This document shows, in pieces, positions 1 to 12,500 of a DNA stretch of 64,000 nt. The notes beneath the pieces were generated by a model. The model made no database searches, was not told where the DNA came from, and saw only the letters and a list, made by a program, of their open reading frames with translations. The stretch spans positions 868,001 through 932,000 of the forward strand of contig JACHMT010000003.1 of the NCBI GenBank assembly GCA_014208095.1. The letters run 5' to 3'. Both the position numbers and the translations under genes were made by a program. The first letter of the stretch is position 1. Every line of letters begins with the position of its first letter. The DNA is from Actinospineispora eucalypti (GTDB taxonomy: Bacteria; Actinomycetota; Actinomycetes; Mycobacteriales; Pseudonocardiaceae).

Positions 1-1
1 A

Positions 2-510
2 CAGGTAGTTGGCCACGGCGGCGGACACCAGCATGGCGACGGCCGTCCGCTCGCGCATCCGCCTGTCCAGCGTGTCCTCGAGATGTGCGGTGAGCTGGCT
101 GACCGAGCCCGCCGGCAACCACAGCGTCAGCGGCTCGCCCGGTTCCTCGAGCAGCTGCGCGCGCGTCGGCCGGGGGTCGGACGGCTCGGCCGGCGACTGA
201 TCGACGTGCCCGGGTATCGAGGCGAGCAGGCCACGCAGCCGGCGCGCGGTGGCGGCGTTGAGTCCGCCGACAACCAGGGCCAGCTCATCGACCGCGCTGG
301 CTACCAGCCGCACCGACCGAGGCTCAGTCGCGCGATGCGCCAGGGCGATGACGCCCAGCAGCACCGCCGCCGCGGTGGTGAACACGACCGCCACGAACCA
401 GAACACCACGATCGCTGGCGCTGGCTGGCTCACCGTCTCGATCGCGCCGGCGCCCTTGAATGCCGTGAACAGGCCGAACGGCAGCTGCGCGTGGGTGCTG
501 CCATCGGTGT
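2..510 (-). other. Membrane segment and soluble tail at the window edge
   Basis: PAIVVFWFVAVVFTTAAAVL with GVIALAH (about 340-425) is a single membrane segment, then ATARRLRGLLASIPGHVDQS and, at the edge, MRERTAVAMLVSAAVANYL. The frame continues open past position 2, so the protein does not end here. Confidence 0.7.
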
Positions 511-3500
511 CCGGCGCGAGCAGCTCGTCGAACTCGCGCTTGTGCGCGAGCAGCTCGTCGAACTCGCGCTTGTGCGCGAGCAGCTCGTCCCGCGTCGGCA
601 ATCCGTGGAGCAAGTCGCTGACGATCGCCTCGGTGACTCCGGCGGGTCCGTCGACCAGGCTGTTCCACAGCGACTGGCCCGGCTGGGTGAGCTCGTACGT
701 GTACGGGCGGACGGCCCCCGGGGCACGCGTAGCGAGTACCACGCCGAGCTCGTCCAGCGCCTCCATCGGTTCGTGCAACTCGTCGGGGTCCAACCCCATC
801 GCATTGGCGAGCACGCTACGGCGGATCGGTTTGCCATGCTCGTCCATCAGCCGCAGGGCATCCCACAGGCTGCTGATCGTGGTCTGGGCGGCCCGGGGTT
901 CCGGCGCGACCAGGTCAAGCGCGGCCCACAACACCGCCCAGTCGGCACCGGGTCGGGCCGGCCAGTCTGGCCAACGGTCGAACAGTCGGCGCGTCGGGGC
1001 CAGATTGTCCGCGCGGAGCTTGCCCACCAGCCGCGCCTGCCGAACACCCAGCACGTAGTTTCCGTGTCGTTCCAGCACCCAGCCCTCGTGGACAAGCTCT
1101 TCCAACACCGCCCGCACGGCACGGATCGGTCGCTTGAGCAGCTTGGCCAGCTTGGCGGGCGTCATGCCGCCCTCGCCCACCAGCTTGAGCAGCCGACCGA
1201 GCCCTGAGCTCGGTTCCGAGGTGCCGACCACCGGCGACCATGTCTCGAACGGCCGAGTTACCAGGAAGCCGAGCATCCGCCGCAGATCGGCAACCGTCGT
1301 CGGCCCCGGTGCGTGGGAGAGCGCGTGCCGCGCCCGCCCCATCGCGTCGTGCACCGTGAAGTCCTGCATGGTGGAGATCGACCCTCGGGGCAACCTCAGC
1401 GTCGCCTTCCCCAGGTCGGTGAGTGCGTAACCGGTGGCTCGGCGGCCCTTGATGAGCCAGCCTTCCAGCAGGTAGAGGGCGTGGTGCAACTCCATCCGCC
1501 GGACTCGGCCGTACCGCTCGCTGAGGGCGCCCAGCACCCCGGAGAAGGTGCCCTGCTTGTCGATCTCCTCGAGCAGCTCGCGCGTGGTGAAGAAGACGAA
1601 CTGCTGGTAGTCCTCGTCCCGCCCACCGCCGGAGTCGAACCAGGCCGAGGCGACTATCTGCCCGCTGGAAGGCACCCGGCCGGCCGTCTGGCCCACCCGG
1701 CCGACCGGTCCGGCGCGCGCCGGCGTGTCCTCCGGGGTGGTTGTTGCCCCGGTGTCCCCGTTCGCGCCGGCCAGTGCGCGCACGGCGGCCTCGGCCGAGG
1801 TGAGCAGGCTCAGCTGATCGCTCTCTTTGTCGGTCGCGCCGATCCTGATCGCCATCGTGGTGAGCAGCTCGGACACCACGTCGAACTGGCGGTGGCCGTC
1901 GGGGGCGCGGGTGAGCTCGATCAGTGCGGTCGCCAGGTGCCGCCAGCCGGCCAGGAACCGGTCGGCGGGGCCTCGATCCCGGCGCAGCGGGTCGATGATG
2001 TTGCCGTAGGAGCGCAGGTCGTAGTCCAGCCCAGGCCGGCTGAGGTAGTAGTCGTCGAACCACGCCGGCTGGTCGACGGCACCTAGCAGGGCGGCCACCG
2101 CATCTGGGGTGGTGCCGCTCCCGAGCCGGTCCAGCAGATCGAACGCAAGTTCGATCTGCCGCTGGTGCAGCTCGCTCACCAACTGCTCCGGCCGGCGGGC
2201 GAGTCCGGTGAGTGCGGCGCGCACCTGGTCGGCGAGCCCGGCGGGGGGCTCGGCCGGCCAGTGGCGGAGCAGCGCCCGGTACCGGTGGAGGAACTCCAGC
2301 TCGGGGCGCGCGCCGGGCATCCAGGCGATGGCGTCCGGGTTGGCGAGCGGCAGGCCGCGGCGGGGCTCGGCGTACCAGGCGAGGATCGCCAGCACCACCG
2401 GCGCGGGGTGGTAGTAGAGGTACCCGGGCAGTGCGGGAACCGCCGAGGTGGGGCCGCCGTGCCCGTCCCGCGCCGCCGAGTGGATGGCGTCGGTATACAC
2501 CGAGCGCAGCACCTCCGGAAGGTAGTAGCGCTGCGTCTCGGTCAGCGTGCGGAACTTGACCAGCACGTGCTCGACCAGCAGGTGCATACCGAGGCCGCGA
2601 GCGAACCGCTCCCACTCCACGTGTTCCGGCGTGACCAGTTCGCCGTGCGGGATGGGTAGCGGCGCGGACAGCCCGGCGGCGAAGGCGAAATGGCTGAGCA
2701 GGTGTTCTTGCTGCTTGGTCCGGCCGGCACCGAAGGCGATCTGCAACACGCGGGCCACCTCGCCGGCCAACAGAAGCCGGGTCCCGAGGTCGGCGGCCGG
2801 CTTGGCGGTGAGGGGATGGCCGAGCAGCTCGAACGCCTCCACCGCCAACCGCTCGAACGCGGCCAGCTGAGTCCGGGATATCCACAGCCGCAGGCCCGGC
2901 ACATCGGAACCCGGCAAGGAATGAACGACGCTGGTTGGCCCTTCCGCCCAGTAGCTGTTCGCCAACACCTGGGCTCGCAGGTCGCGCAGGTTCTTCCGGG
3001 TGCGCTGGTCCATCGGCAGCTTGCCAACCTGGATGAACAGCTTCCCGAGCAGGGCAAGGACCCGGCTGCCGTCCCCGCCGTCGGACACGATCCGCGTGCC
3101 GACGTCCGGCTCCGGCAGATTTTGCGGGTCGGGCTCGCTGGCCGTCGGCGCCGGGCCGCCGACCGGCTCGACCGGCACGTACCGCACGGTGGTGCCCTGA
3201 CCCACCGGCCGCAGCCCGGGATGCCGCGCCACGGCCCGTTTCACCAGCTCCTCGTCCGCCGGGTCACCGAGCACCGCCACCAATTCGGCCAGCGGGCGGG
3301 CCTGGTCTGGCCGCGTCCGCAGGTGCGCGACCAGCAGCGACGCCACCTCGAAGGCCAGCCGGAGCGCGACGTCGCGCGGGTCGCCCCGCTCCCGCGACGC
3401 GTAGAACCGGGCCAACGCAACGGCCTGGGCCAGCGCCGCGTCGTCGGCCACCTGTGGGCCACCGTGCAGCACCGCCTGGACGATAAAGGCGCTGTCCTGC

Positions 3501-6500
3501 TTGTGGTTCAGCCCGAACCGGTTGCGGCCCTGCTCGTTCCCCTCCCGGTGGAAGAAGTCCTCGTGATACCCCAGCCGCCACCACATCCCGGCGGCGCGCA
3601 CCCTTGCGGCCATCGGCGCGAACATCACGATCAGGTCGCGTTCCGCCCAGTAGAACCCGATCATCCGGTCCGGCAGGTCCGCCAGCTCGGTGCCGAGCAG
3701 CCCCCGGACCTGCCCGGTCAGCGCGATCTCCAGCACCCCCGGTGGCCCCCTGGGCCGGTTCGTCTCCCGTCGGTGCCGCTCGTCGAGTTTCATCAGCTCG
3801 GGCAGGATGCGCGTGAACCGAGGCGCGTCGGTCGGCCGCTCGTTCTCGATCACCCAACCGGAATGTGCCCGCGACAGGCCGCGCACCTCGACCTCCGCCC
3901 GCGCGATCAGCTCGAGCTGGGTGTCCAGGTCCTCGGCGCTCCGTATCCCGCCCATCAGCCCGTTGAGCGCCGCGCGCACCTCCTTGGGGGCGGGCTGGTC
4001 GGGCCGGCGAACCACCTCGATCAACGTGGTCACCAACCGCCGCCAGCCGGGCAGGAACCACTCCGACTGGCGCAGGTCGGCGATGAGCTCGGCGTACTCC
4101 CTCGCGCTGCGCTCGAGTCCGGAGCGGTAGAGGTAGTGGTGGTCGAACCACGCCGGCGCGTGGACGTCCCCGAGCAGCTCAGCCACCGAAGCCGGCGTGG
4201 CACCGGGGCCGAACCTGTCGAGTAGCTGGAACAGCACCTCCAGCTGGGGTACCTGCGGCCCGAAGTACGGCTCCTCGGGGAGCTGGGCCAACGTGGTCAA
4301 CACGGTCAGCACCCGCGCCCAGAACTCGGCATCCGGTTCGGCGACCCGCTCGGCCAGCTGGCCGCGTGCCCAATGGATGAACTCCAGCTCGGGACGCTGC
4401 CCGGGGATGCGCGCGAGGACGCTCTCGTCGGCCAGGCCGAACTCCGCCAGGTGCGGCCCCCGGGGAGCCCGGCTCAGCCAGTCGAAGGCGGTCCGCACCA
4501 GCGGCCCCGGGTGGTAGTAGAGGTAGCCGGGCAGCTCTGGAGTCGCGGCGGTGGGGCCACCGTGTCGGTTCAGCGCCGCCGAGTAGTGCAACGAGTCGGT
4601 GAGTATCGAGCGCAGCACGTCCGGCAGGTAGCGCCGCTGGGCGGCGGTCAACTCCAGGTCGTCGCGGGCCAGGATGTGCTGGACCAGCAGGTCCATCGCC
4701 GCGCCATGGGCCATCCGTTCGCGCTCCAGAACCTGGTGGGTAATCGAACCGCCCAGCGGGATGGCGAACGGCACCGTCAGTCCGGCCGCGAGCGTGTCGT
4801 CCTCCATCCACGTGCCGAAGACCAGCCGGTAGGCCAGCTGCAACACATGTGTCTGCTCGTGCCACAACACCAGCCGCAACGCGAGATCGAAGGACAGTGG
4901 CTTGCTGATCGGGTGGCCAAGCTCATTGAACGCGCTCCTGATGTCCTTGGCCAACAGCGTCAATGCGGTCCGGGAGAGCCCCAGCTCGAGGCGCGGCAAG
5001 CCGGACTCGGTGGCCCCCACCGCCTGGACGAAGCTCGCCTCGCTGTTCGACCAGTAGATGTTCGCCCGCACCTCGGCCATCAGCGCGGCCAGTTCGGCTC
5101 GAACGTCGGCGCTCGGCGACAGCTGGCCGACGTAGTCCTGGTACTTGTCGAACACCGCCAACGCCTGGCGCCCCTCCGGGTCGTCGGCGGTGATTCGGTC
5201 GGCTTCATCGACCGGCTCGAACTCTGCCCGGGCCACATCGCCGGGCTCCGGGGCCGGCCCGCCCACCGGGTCGGTCGGCACGTACCACACCGTCCGGCGG
5301 TCCCAGGACCTCCGCAGCCCCGGGTGCGCCTTGACCGCCCGCCGCACCGCCAACTTGGTTCGCCGCGTGTCACCCAGTTCGGCGAGCAGGTCGCCCAACA
5401 GGCGTTCCTGGTCCGGCAACCCGGCGAGGTGCTCGGCCAGCAGGTCACCGACGGCGAAGACCTGGTCGAGCACGTCGTCCATCGTGTGGTTCGGGCGCCT
5501 CAGCACGGCATGGAACGCCTCGGCCAGTCCGCCGGCGGGTTCTTCCTCGGGCCCGAGGCCCAGCCGGCGCAGCTCCCGGGCGAGCGGGGCGTACTCGTCC
5601 CGCGACGCGGCCCAGCGCGCGAAGCTCGCCCAGTCCCAGGCGTCCGTGCCGACGTGTCCCCGGGCGTACTCCACCGACGCCTCGGCGAACGCCAGCGCGG
5701 CCTTGGCCAGCTCCGGGTCCAACGTGCTTGCGAAGATCCGCAGCTGGAGGACCAGCGGGTTCCGGTTGTTGATCACCAGGTCTTTCCCGGTGCGCAGCCG
5801 CGCCCGCGCGTAGGCCGGGATGCGCTCCCGCTCCTCGGCGGTGAGCAGGGCCAGGCTGGACTGCCGCCGGGACAAGATGATCATCTGATCCGAGTTCTCC
5901 AGGATCAGCCGCATCCACCGCTCGATGTGCTCCGCCGAGTCGAACCCGGTTCGGCTGAGGTTGACCCGCAGGTCGGCCCGGTCGGGGGTGGCGCCCAAGG
6001 CCTTGAGCTCGGCCAGCAATTCCCACGGGAAGTGCTTGATCGCCCACGGGTAACCCATCGGGTTGGCGATGATCTCGAACCCGTGCGTGGGCGTCCGGTC
6101 ATGCCGCACGTGGCCGAGGTCACCCAGCCGCCCCTCCGCGTGCCGGGCGGCCTTGTGCATGCGGAACTTCCGCAGCCATACATCCAGCTCCAGGCTCAGG
6201 TACAGCGGTCCCTCACCGAGGGGGGCCGCCCGGGACGGTTCCGGGACCGCGACCCGATTGTCCCGAAGGCGGTGCCACGCGGCGTGCAGCCAGGCAGGGG
6301 AACCGTTGCGCAAGAGCGCGTAGATGCCGATCGCCACGACGACCAGCCCCATGGTGACGAGTTCCGGGACGGAGAGCGACCGTGGACCGGTAGCCCCTCG
6401 GCCCTCGGCCGGGGCGGCGGCCGCCGCCAACGCAAACATGCCGGCCAGCGTGATCGCCACCCTCGCCAACGACGGCGCGATCGCCCGGAGGGCGCCGGCC

Positions 6501-9500
6501 ATGGTGCGCCGGGTGTCGGTGGGCCGCCCAGCGAGCGCGGCGGCGGCCAGCGCAAGCACGGCTACCCCGGCGGCCAGCAGGACCCGCTCCGTCAAGCCAC
6601 CGGACAGCGGCCACGGCAGGTCCTCGCCGGCTACCAGCAGCAGCACAGCCTGCCCCACGAGCGCGGTGACCGCCGCCCCCGCTACCCAGGCTCCGATGCG
6701 CAGCTCGCGCGTCCCGGGGAAGTCGATGGCCAACCGGACACCCGCCGACAGCACCCCCGCGAAGAGCACCGTGGTCGCCGCCTGGTGCACGATCGAGGAG
6801 AACGTCCACAGGTCACCGGGGTTTATCGGGAAGGCCGCCAGCACCACCAGCGCCGCGGCGGCGCCCCGCAGCAGCACTCGGACCGGCGTGACACCTGCGG
6901 TCTTGGCCTGGTCAACCAGCCTGGCCAGCAGCTCGGCTGCACCGGCCATGGCCAGCGCCGCGGCGGCGAGGAGCGCCATACCACCGGGGGCCACCACATA
7001 CGCGCTGACCGGCTTGGTAGGCAGCACGTGGCCGATTCCGACGATGTGCAGCACCACCGTGCTCGCCACCGCGACACCCAGCAGTGCCCATACCGCGCGC
7101 GCCAGCTGGCCGCCGGTCGCCCGCTTCGCCCATCGGGCCAACAACCACAGCCCGAGCACCGCCGAGCCCACCACCAGCACCCCGCCGACGAACCCGGGGT
7201 GGGCGGCCAGCCAGTCACGGGCGGCCAGGGCCAGCCCGAGCAGGCCGGTGCCCACCGAGGCATGACGCTGGGGTCCGTCGCCGTGCTTGGGGTCCAGCCG
7301 CACCCGCACCTCGCCTTCCAGGTGGAACCACCGCTGGTTCTCCCCAATGACGGTGACCAGCTCGTCGTAATCGACCCCGAGCAGGTTCTGAATGTGAGCC
7401 AGGGCGGCCGATCGACCCGGGTACAGGCTCAGCAGGGTGAAGAGCCTGTCGAACAGGTCGTCGCCGGAGGGCCGGTCGAGGTCGGCATAGCGACGGATGA
7501 GCAGCTCCTCGGCTTGGCCGATGCGGTCGTCGCTCCAGGCGGGTCCGCCGAGCGGCTCAAGGACCAGCCAGAGTTCGGCGTGCAGGCCCAACACCCGGCG
7601 CAGCTTGGTGTGCCGCTGCTTGGTGTTGAGCGCTTCCACCTCGCCGACGGGCTCGAGCCGGTGCAGGATCTCCATGATCCGGTCGAGCTGGCTCGCCGGG
7701 TCCCATGTCCTCGGCGCCAACGGCGCCTGCATCTCGTGGAGCAGGATCCGCCAGTGATCGGCGCGGGAGGTGGCGACGTCGCGCAGCGGCCCCAGGTAGA
7801 GGAGGGTCGCCTCGGCGGTGGCGTCCCGTGCCGCCAGCCTGGCCTGCTCGACGTAGAGCGTGCCGAGTTCCTGGGCCAGCTCCTGCGCCACCCTCCGTTG
7901 GTTGCGCATGCCGGTGACCAGCTCCTCGCGCCGCTCCTGGTCGTCGCGGTACGCCACCATCCGGGCGGCGGCCGCGCGGAGGTCGTCCAGGTCTGCCCCT
8001 CGGGCCTGCTCGATCACCTCGGCGATGGCGTCCAGCTGTGCCTTGCTCACCGCGCCGGCCGCCTCGGTGCGGAACCGCTCCACCGCCCGCCGGTTCTCCA
8101 TCGCCCAGTTGGCCAGCGCGATGAGGATCCTGGGCCGCACCATGCCGGCGGGCAGCAGCTCGGTGGGGTTGTTCAGCACGTCGAACAGGTCGGTGGACAA
8201 CCGGGCCGGGTCATCGATCAGCGGCAACAGCCGAGCCAGCGCGGTGGGCGCGGCGGGCGTTCGGGACTGCGCCGGCAGGGCGGGCGGCACGGTCAGTTCG
8301 GGGGCCGGCCGTGGTTCGTTCCGGGGTCTGGGTGCCGACGCCGGCCGCTCACCACGCAGGAACACCGTCTCATCACGCACCCGGAAGCGCTTGCGGTTCC
8401 CCCGTGCTTCAAGCACGTCGTCGCGCAGCGCGTCCGGCGTCATGCGCAGCAGCCAGGCCAGCTCGTCCACCGTGGCCGAACGGGTCGGCAGGGAGTCCCG
8501 CACCGCCGCCAGCTGGGCGACCGGAGACTTACCGGCGATGCTCGGATGCCGCCCGTACAACGCGGCGACCCGGGGCTTCAGGCCTTCCAGGTCCGCCAGG
8601 AGCGGCAGGTCACCGAACCCCGCCGCGCGCAGCAGCCGCTCGGCTCGCCACAACCGTTGCGCCTGGCCGAATGCCTCCGCCACGGCATCCCGACCCTCCA
8701 GGTCGGGCAGCTCCCGCCAGACCTGGCTGACCAGTTTGACCCCGTGCAGCGCACCGTTACCGGGATCGCCGGCCCGCAGCGCCGCGCGGAGCCGGATCCA
8801 CCGGTTCGCCTGCAGCATTGCCTCCGCGCGCAGCGCCCGGAGGAACCGGAACGCCTGGTCGGCCCGGTCACCCAGGTCGGGCAGTGCCGCCGCCCCGGCC
8901 CGGTCGATCCGGCGGGCCACGTCGAGGGCGTCGTCGATCCGCTCTTCGATGTCCGCCCATAGGTCGGCCAGATCCGAGCCGGTGTAGGTCATGGCCCGGG
9001 ACGCGGCGCCCAACAGGTCGGCGAGGTCATGCCCACGCCCGTGGCGGAATCGGGCGGCGTGCTCCTGCCAGGGGGTCTCGCCGAACGAGTGGGGCAGCCT
9101 GGCCCAGGCATGGTCGGTGATGAACCAGTGCCAGAGCTCGGCGGCGACCGGGGCGGTGAGCTGCGGCGTGGTGTCGACCAGCATGCCCAGCACATGACCG
9201 GCGCTGGTCTGCCGGAAGTCCGGCATGTGAGACTCCCACGGCCGCCGCGTCACCTCGGCCAGCAGGTCGAGGTACTCGGCGCGCAGCTTGTTGAGCGCCT
9301 TGAGTGCCCGTTTGCGTGCGGCGGACCTGCCTATGGTCTTGCCGGCGTCCCGGTATCTCTCCTCGAAGTGCAGCCCCAGCGCGGAGAATGCCTGGACATG
9401 GTCGCCCGTTTCGGCCAACCGGGTCGGGTCGACCTCGCGGGCAAGCGTGCGCACTCCCTGGGCCAGCTCCAGCACCGGCTGGGCCACCGCGCGCGCCAGG

Positions 9501-12500
9501 CCGCCAGGCGCGTCGTCGCCCTCCCAGGTGTAGAAGACCACGGCATGCACCTCCACACCGAGGAACTCACCGTGGGCCAGCCGTTTCAGCAGCGTGGTGG
9601 GTATCAGCCACAGCTCCTGGGGATCGTTCTCGCGCAGGCCGAGCGCCTTCCGCTCCGTGCCGGTAAGCGGGCGGAGCTGCTTGGCGTTGTCGCGCAGCGC
9701 GGTGTTGACCGCCAACACCTGGTCGCCGTCGAGTTCACCGCGCTCGGACAGCGCCCCGGACCGGCCGGTCGGGGGCGTCTCGGCGATCTTGCGCGCGAGC
9801 GCCAACACCGCCCTGGCCCGGCCGCGGCGCGCTACGGCTTCCAGCCCGATGCGGTTGGTCAGCTCGGCCAACTCCCGGATGCGGCGCTGCTGCTCGGGGA
9901 AGAACGCGAACGCGGGAGCCAGGTTGGTCAGCTGTTGCCACACCCGCTCGGAGTCCATGACGATCTTGCCGGCGTCGCGCGAGCTGGCCAGTAGCGCGTC
10001 GATCTCCGCCTCGACGGGCCGGCCGGTGGCGGCCGCCGCCCGGACGGCCATCAGCCGCGCGGCCCACCAGAGGATGTCCCGGGTCCGGTTCTTGCGGAAG
10101 GACTCGTAGCTGGCGCGGGTGAGGTTGGTCGCGTCGTCCAGGGAAAGCCCGGTCGCCTCCTCGATCCAGCCCGGCAGGTCGACGTGGGGATGCTCGCTCC
10201 CCGAGGTGATCTGTAGCCATTCGTCGGGGATGTGGGCCAGGTCGCGGTTGCCCCCGCCGGCCGAAACACGCAGACGGTTGTCCAGCTTGCTCACCGGCCA
10301 GGTTTCCTCGTCGACGGCCTCCTCGCTTTTCCGCCGCAGCTCGCTGGCCAGCGCCCCCGCCTCTTCGGTGCCCAAACCGCCGAGCATCCGGTGCCAGAAG
10401 CGCTGGTCCAGCACACCGCGCTGGATCAATACCCGGGACAACCGCAACGCGGCGGCCGAGACGTACACGTGGCGGCCGCCTTCCCAGCTCACCAAGAGCA
10501 CACCGGGCGGCATCGTCCGAGCCGGCACCACCCACACCCTCGGCCCGGTCGGCAGCACCGCGCCCTCGGCCTCGTGCGCCCGGCTCATCAGCCCAGGCAT
10601 CCAGGCCCGGACCAGCTCCGGGTCGTGACCCTCGCCCTCACGGGCCAGCTCGACGACGACCAGCTGTGCGCCCGGCGGTGGTGCCCTCGGACCCAGGGCG
10701 CCGGTCTTCTCCAGCACCTTCCGGGTGACCAGCACACCGACGAGTGCCAGGACGCCCACCACGAGGAAGAACACCACGGGGTGCACGGGAAGGTCGCCGA
10801 ACTGGTCGCGCGCCTCGGCCGCGCCGGCCAGCCATCCCCAGTTCCAGTTGGCTGTCCAGCCTGGGGAGCCACTCCGGCCGGGACGCTCCTCGGTGGTGTC
10901 GGCAGCACGCGTCGGGTCGCCTCGGGTCACGCCGATCGTGCCATCGGACCGGTAGAAGCCCACCGTGTTCCGCACCTTGCGCGCCAGCTGCAGCGGGCCC
11001 TTGGCAAGCGCGGCGAGCTGGCCGACCTCGGCCGGCGGGGAGCCGGCGTCGGCCGGCAACGAGCTGGAGTGCACCAGCCCGGCCCGGATGGTGACGACCG
11101 GCTCCTTCCGCCATCTGCGGACGAGGTTAACCAGGCTGACGCGGCGGCGGAGCCGTTCGACGGAGCTGATCATCTGCGAATGCCTGACGTCGCGGAGCAA
11201 CACCAGGAACTCCTTGCCGTTGCGCGCGACCAGGCCGGTGGGGAACGCGGTGCGCAGGCGGTCGGCCAGCCCGCGCAGCACCTCGTCTCCCTTGCTGTGG
11301 TCGAACTCGTTGTTGACGGCGCTGAACCTGTCCGGCTGGATCAGCACCAGCCCGACCCCGCGACCGGTTCCGTTCAGGCCATAACCGGTCTCGTGGAGTT
11401 CGAGGCGGAGGCCACGTGGGTTGAGCGCCCCGGTGAGGGGGTCGTGGGTGAACGCATGCCGGGCGCGGGCGTGCTCCTCGGCTGCTTCCCGCTCCTCCTC
11501 GGTCAACCCGACCAGGTCGATCTCCACCGGCTCGACCGGGTGGATTGCGCCGACGCTGTGCACGTATTTCACCGGCTCCACGACGAGGGCCTCCTTCGGC
11601 ACATCGCGACGCCTGGACGCCTCGCCGGCCAGCTTGACCAGCCCGGTTGCCGGGTCCCGGTAGGCGACGAAGTTGCGGCCGGAACGTTTGGCCGCGTACT
11701 GCACCTTGTCGGCGTTCGCGCGGAGCCACTCGAAGCTCACCGGCGCGGTGTCGGTGTGCATGATGCCCACGCTGATCGTCATCACGGGATCCGAACGCCG
11801 GTAGCGGACGTTCACCACGTTCCTGACCGACTCCAGGTCCTTCACCGCGTCCGCTTGGCTGATGTCCCGCAGCACGACCACGAACTCGTCGCCACCCACC
11901 CGAGCAATCGATGCGTCGGTCGGCAACTGGTCGCGCAACGTGTCCGCCACGAACCGCAGCGCCTCGTCACCCTCCTCTTCGCCGTACTCATCGTTGAAAG
12001 GTCGGAAGGAGTCGAGGTCCAGCACCGCGACCGCGATCCTCCGCCCGGGCGCGCTCGGGTCCATCGCCGCCAGCCGCTTGTACAACCCGTACAGGCTGAG
12101 CGCCCCGGTCAGATCGTCATAGCTGGCCTTGCCCCACATCCACTTGCTCTCCGCGCGGAACCACGCCAACAACTTGTTGCGGTCGACAGCGGGCTTGGTT
12201 CGGCCACCCTGCGCGGCCAGCGGTTGCCGGTGCGGGCGGTGCTGGAGGAGCAGGTAGGCCGAGATGATGCCGAGCACACCGGCGCCGAGGACCACCAGCC
12301 CCGGCGGGGTGGACCAGTAGACGGTGGTGAGCCCGTCGAACACCTCTGGGGAGCGGGGTGTTGCCGCCGCTGGAAGCGCCGTGACCAGCAGCAACACCGG
12401 AAGGAACAGCGCCGCGCGGAGGGCGATCTTGAACCAGCGGACCAGCGTCTCGATCAGCCTGGTGAACCAGGTCGGGGAGCCCCGGGTCGGCGTCCCAGCC

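Noticed and set aside
514..589. CRISPR-like direct repeats
   Set aside because: The copies are adjacent without spacers, in frame, and encode a duplicated decapeptide.
915..2885. Minus-strand open frame of 656 codons in a different phase
   Set aside because: Arg/Ala/Pro/Gly-rich shadow in the wrong phase; the true phase gives the winged-helix and tandem-unit protein.
4373..8962. Plus-strand open frame of 1,529 codons
   Set aside because: It is the codon-aligned antisense of the giant gene. Its translation is His/Arg/Gln/Pro/Gly-rich without folds, as expected from a G/C-biased third position read as a first position.
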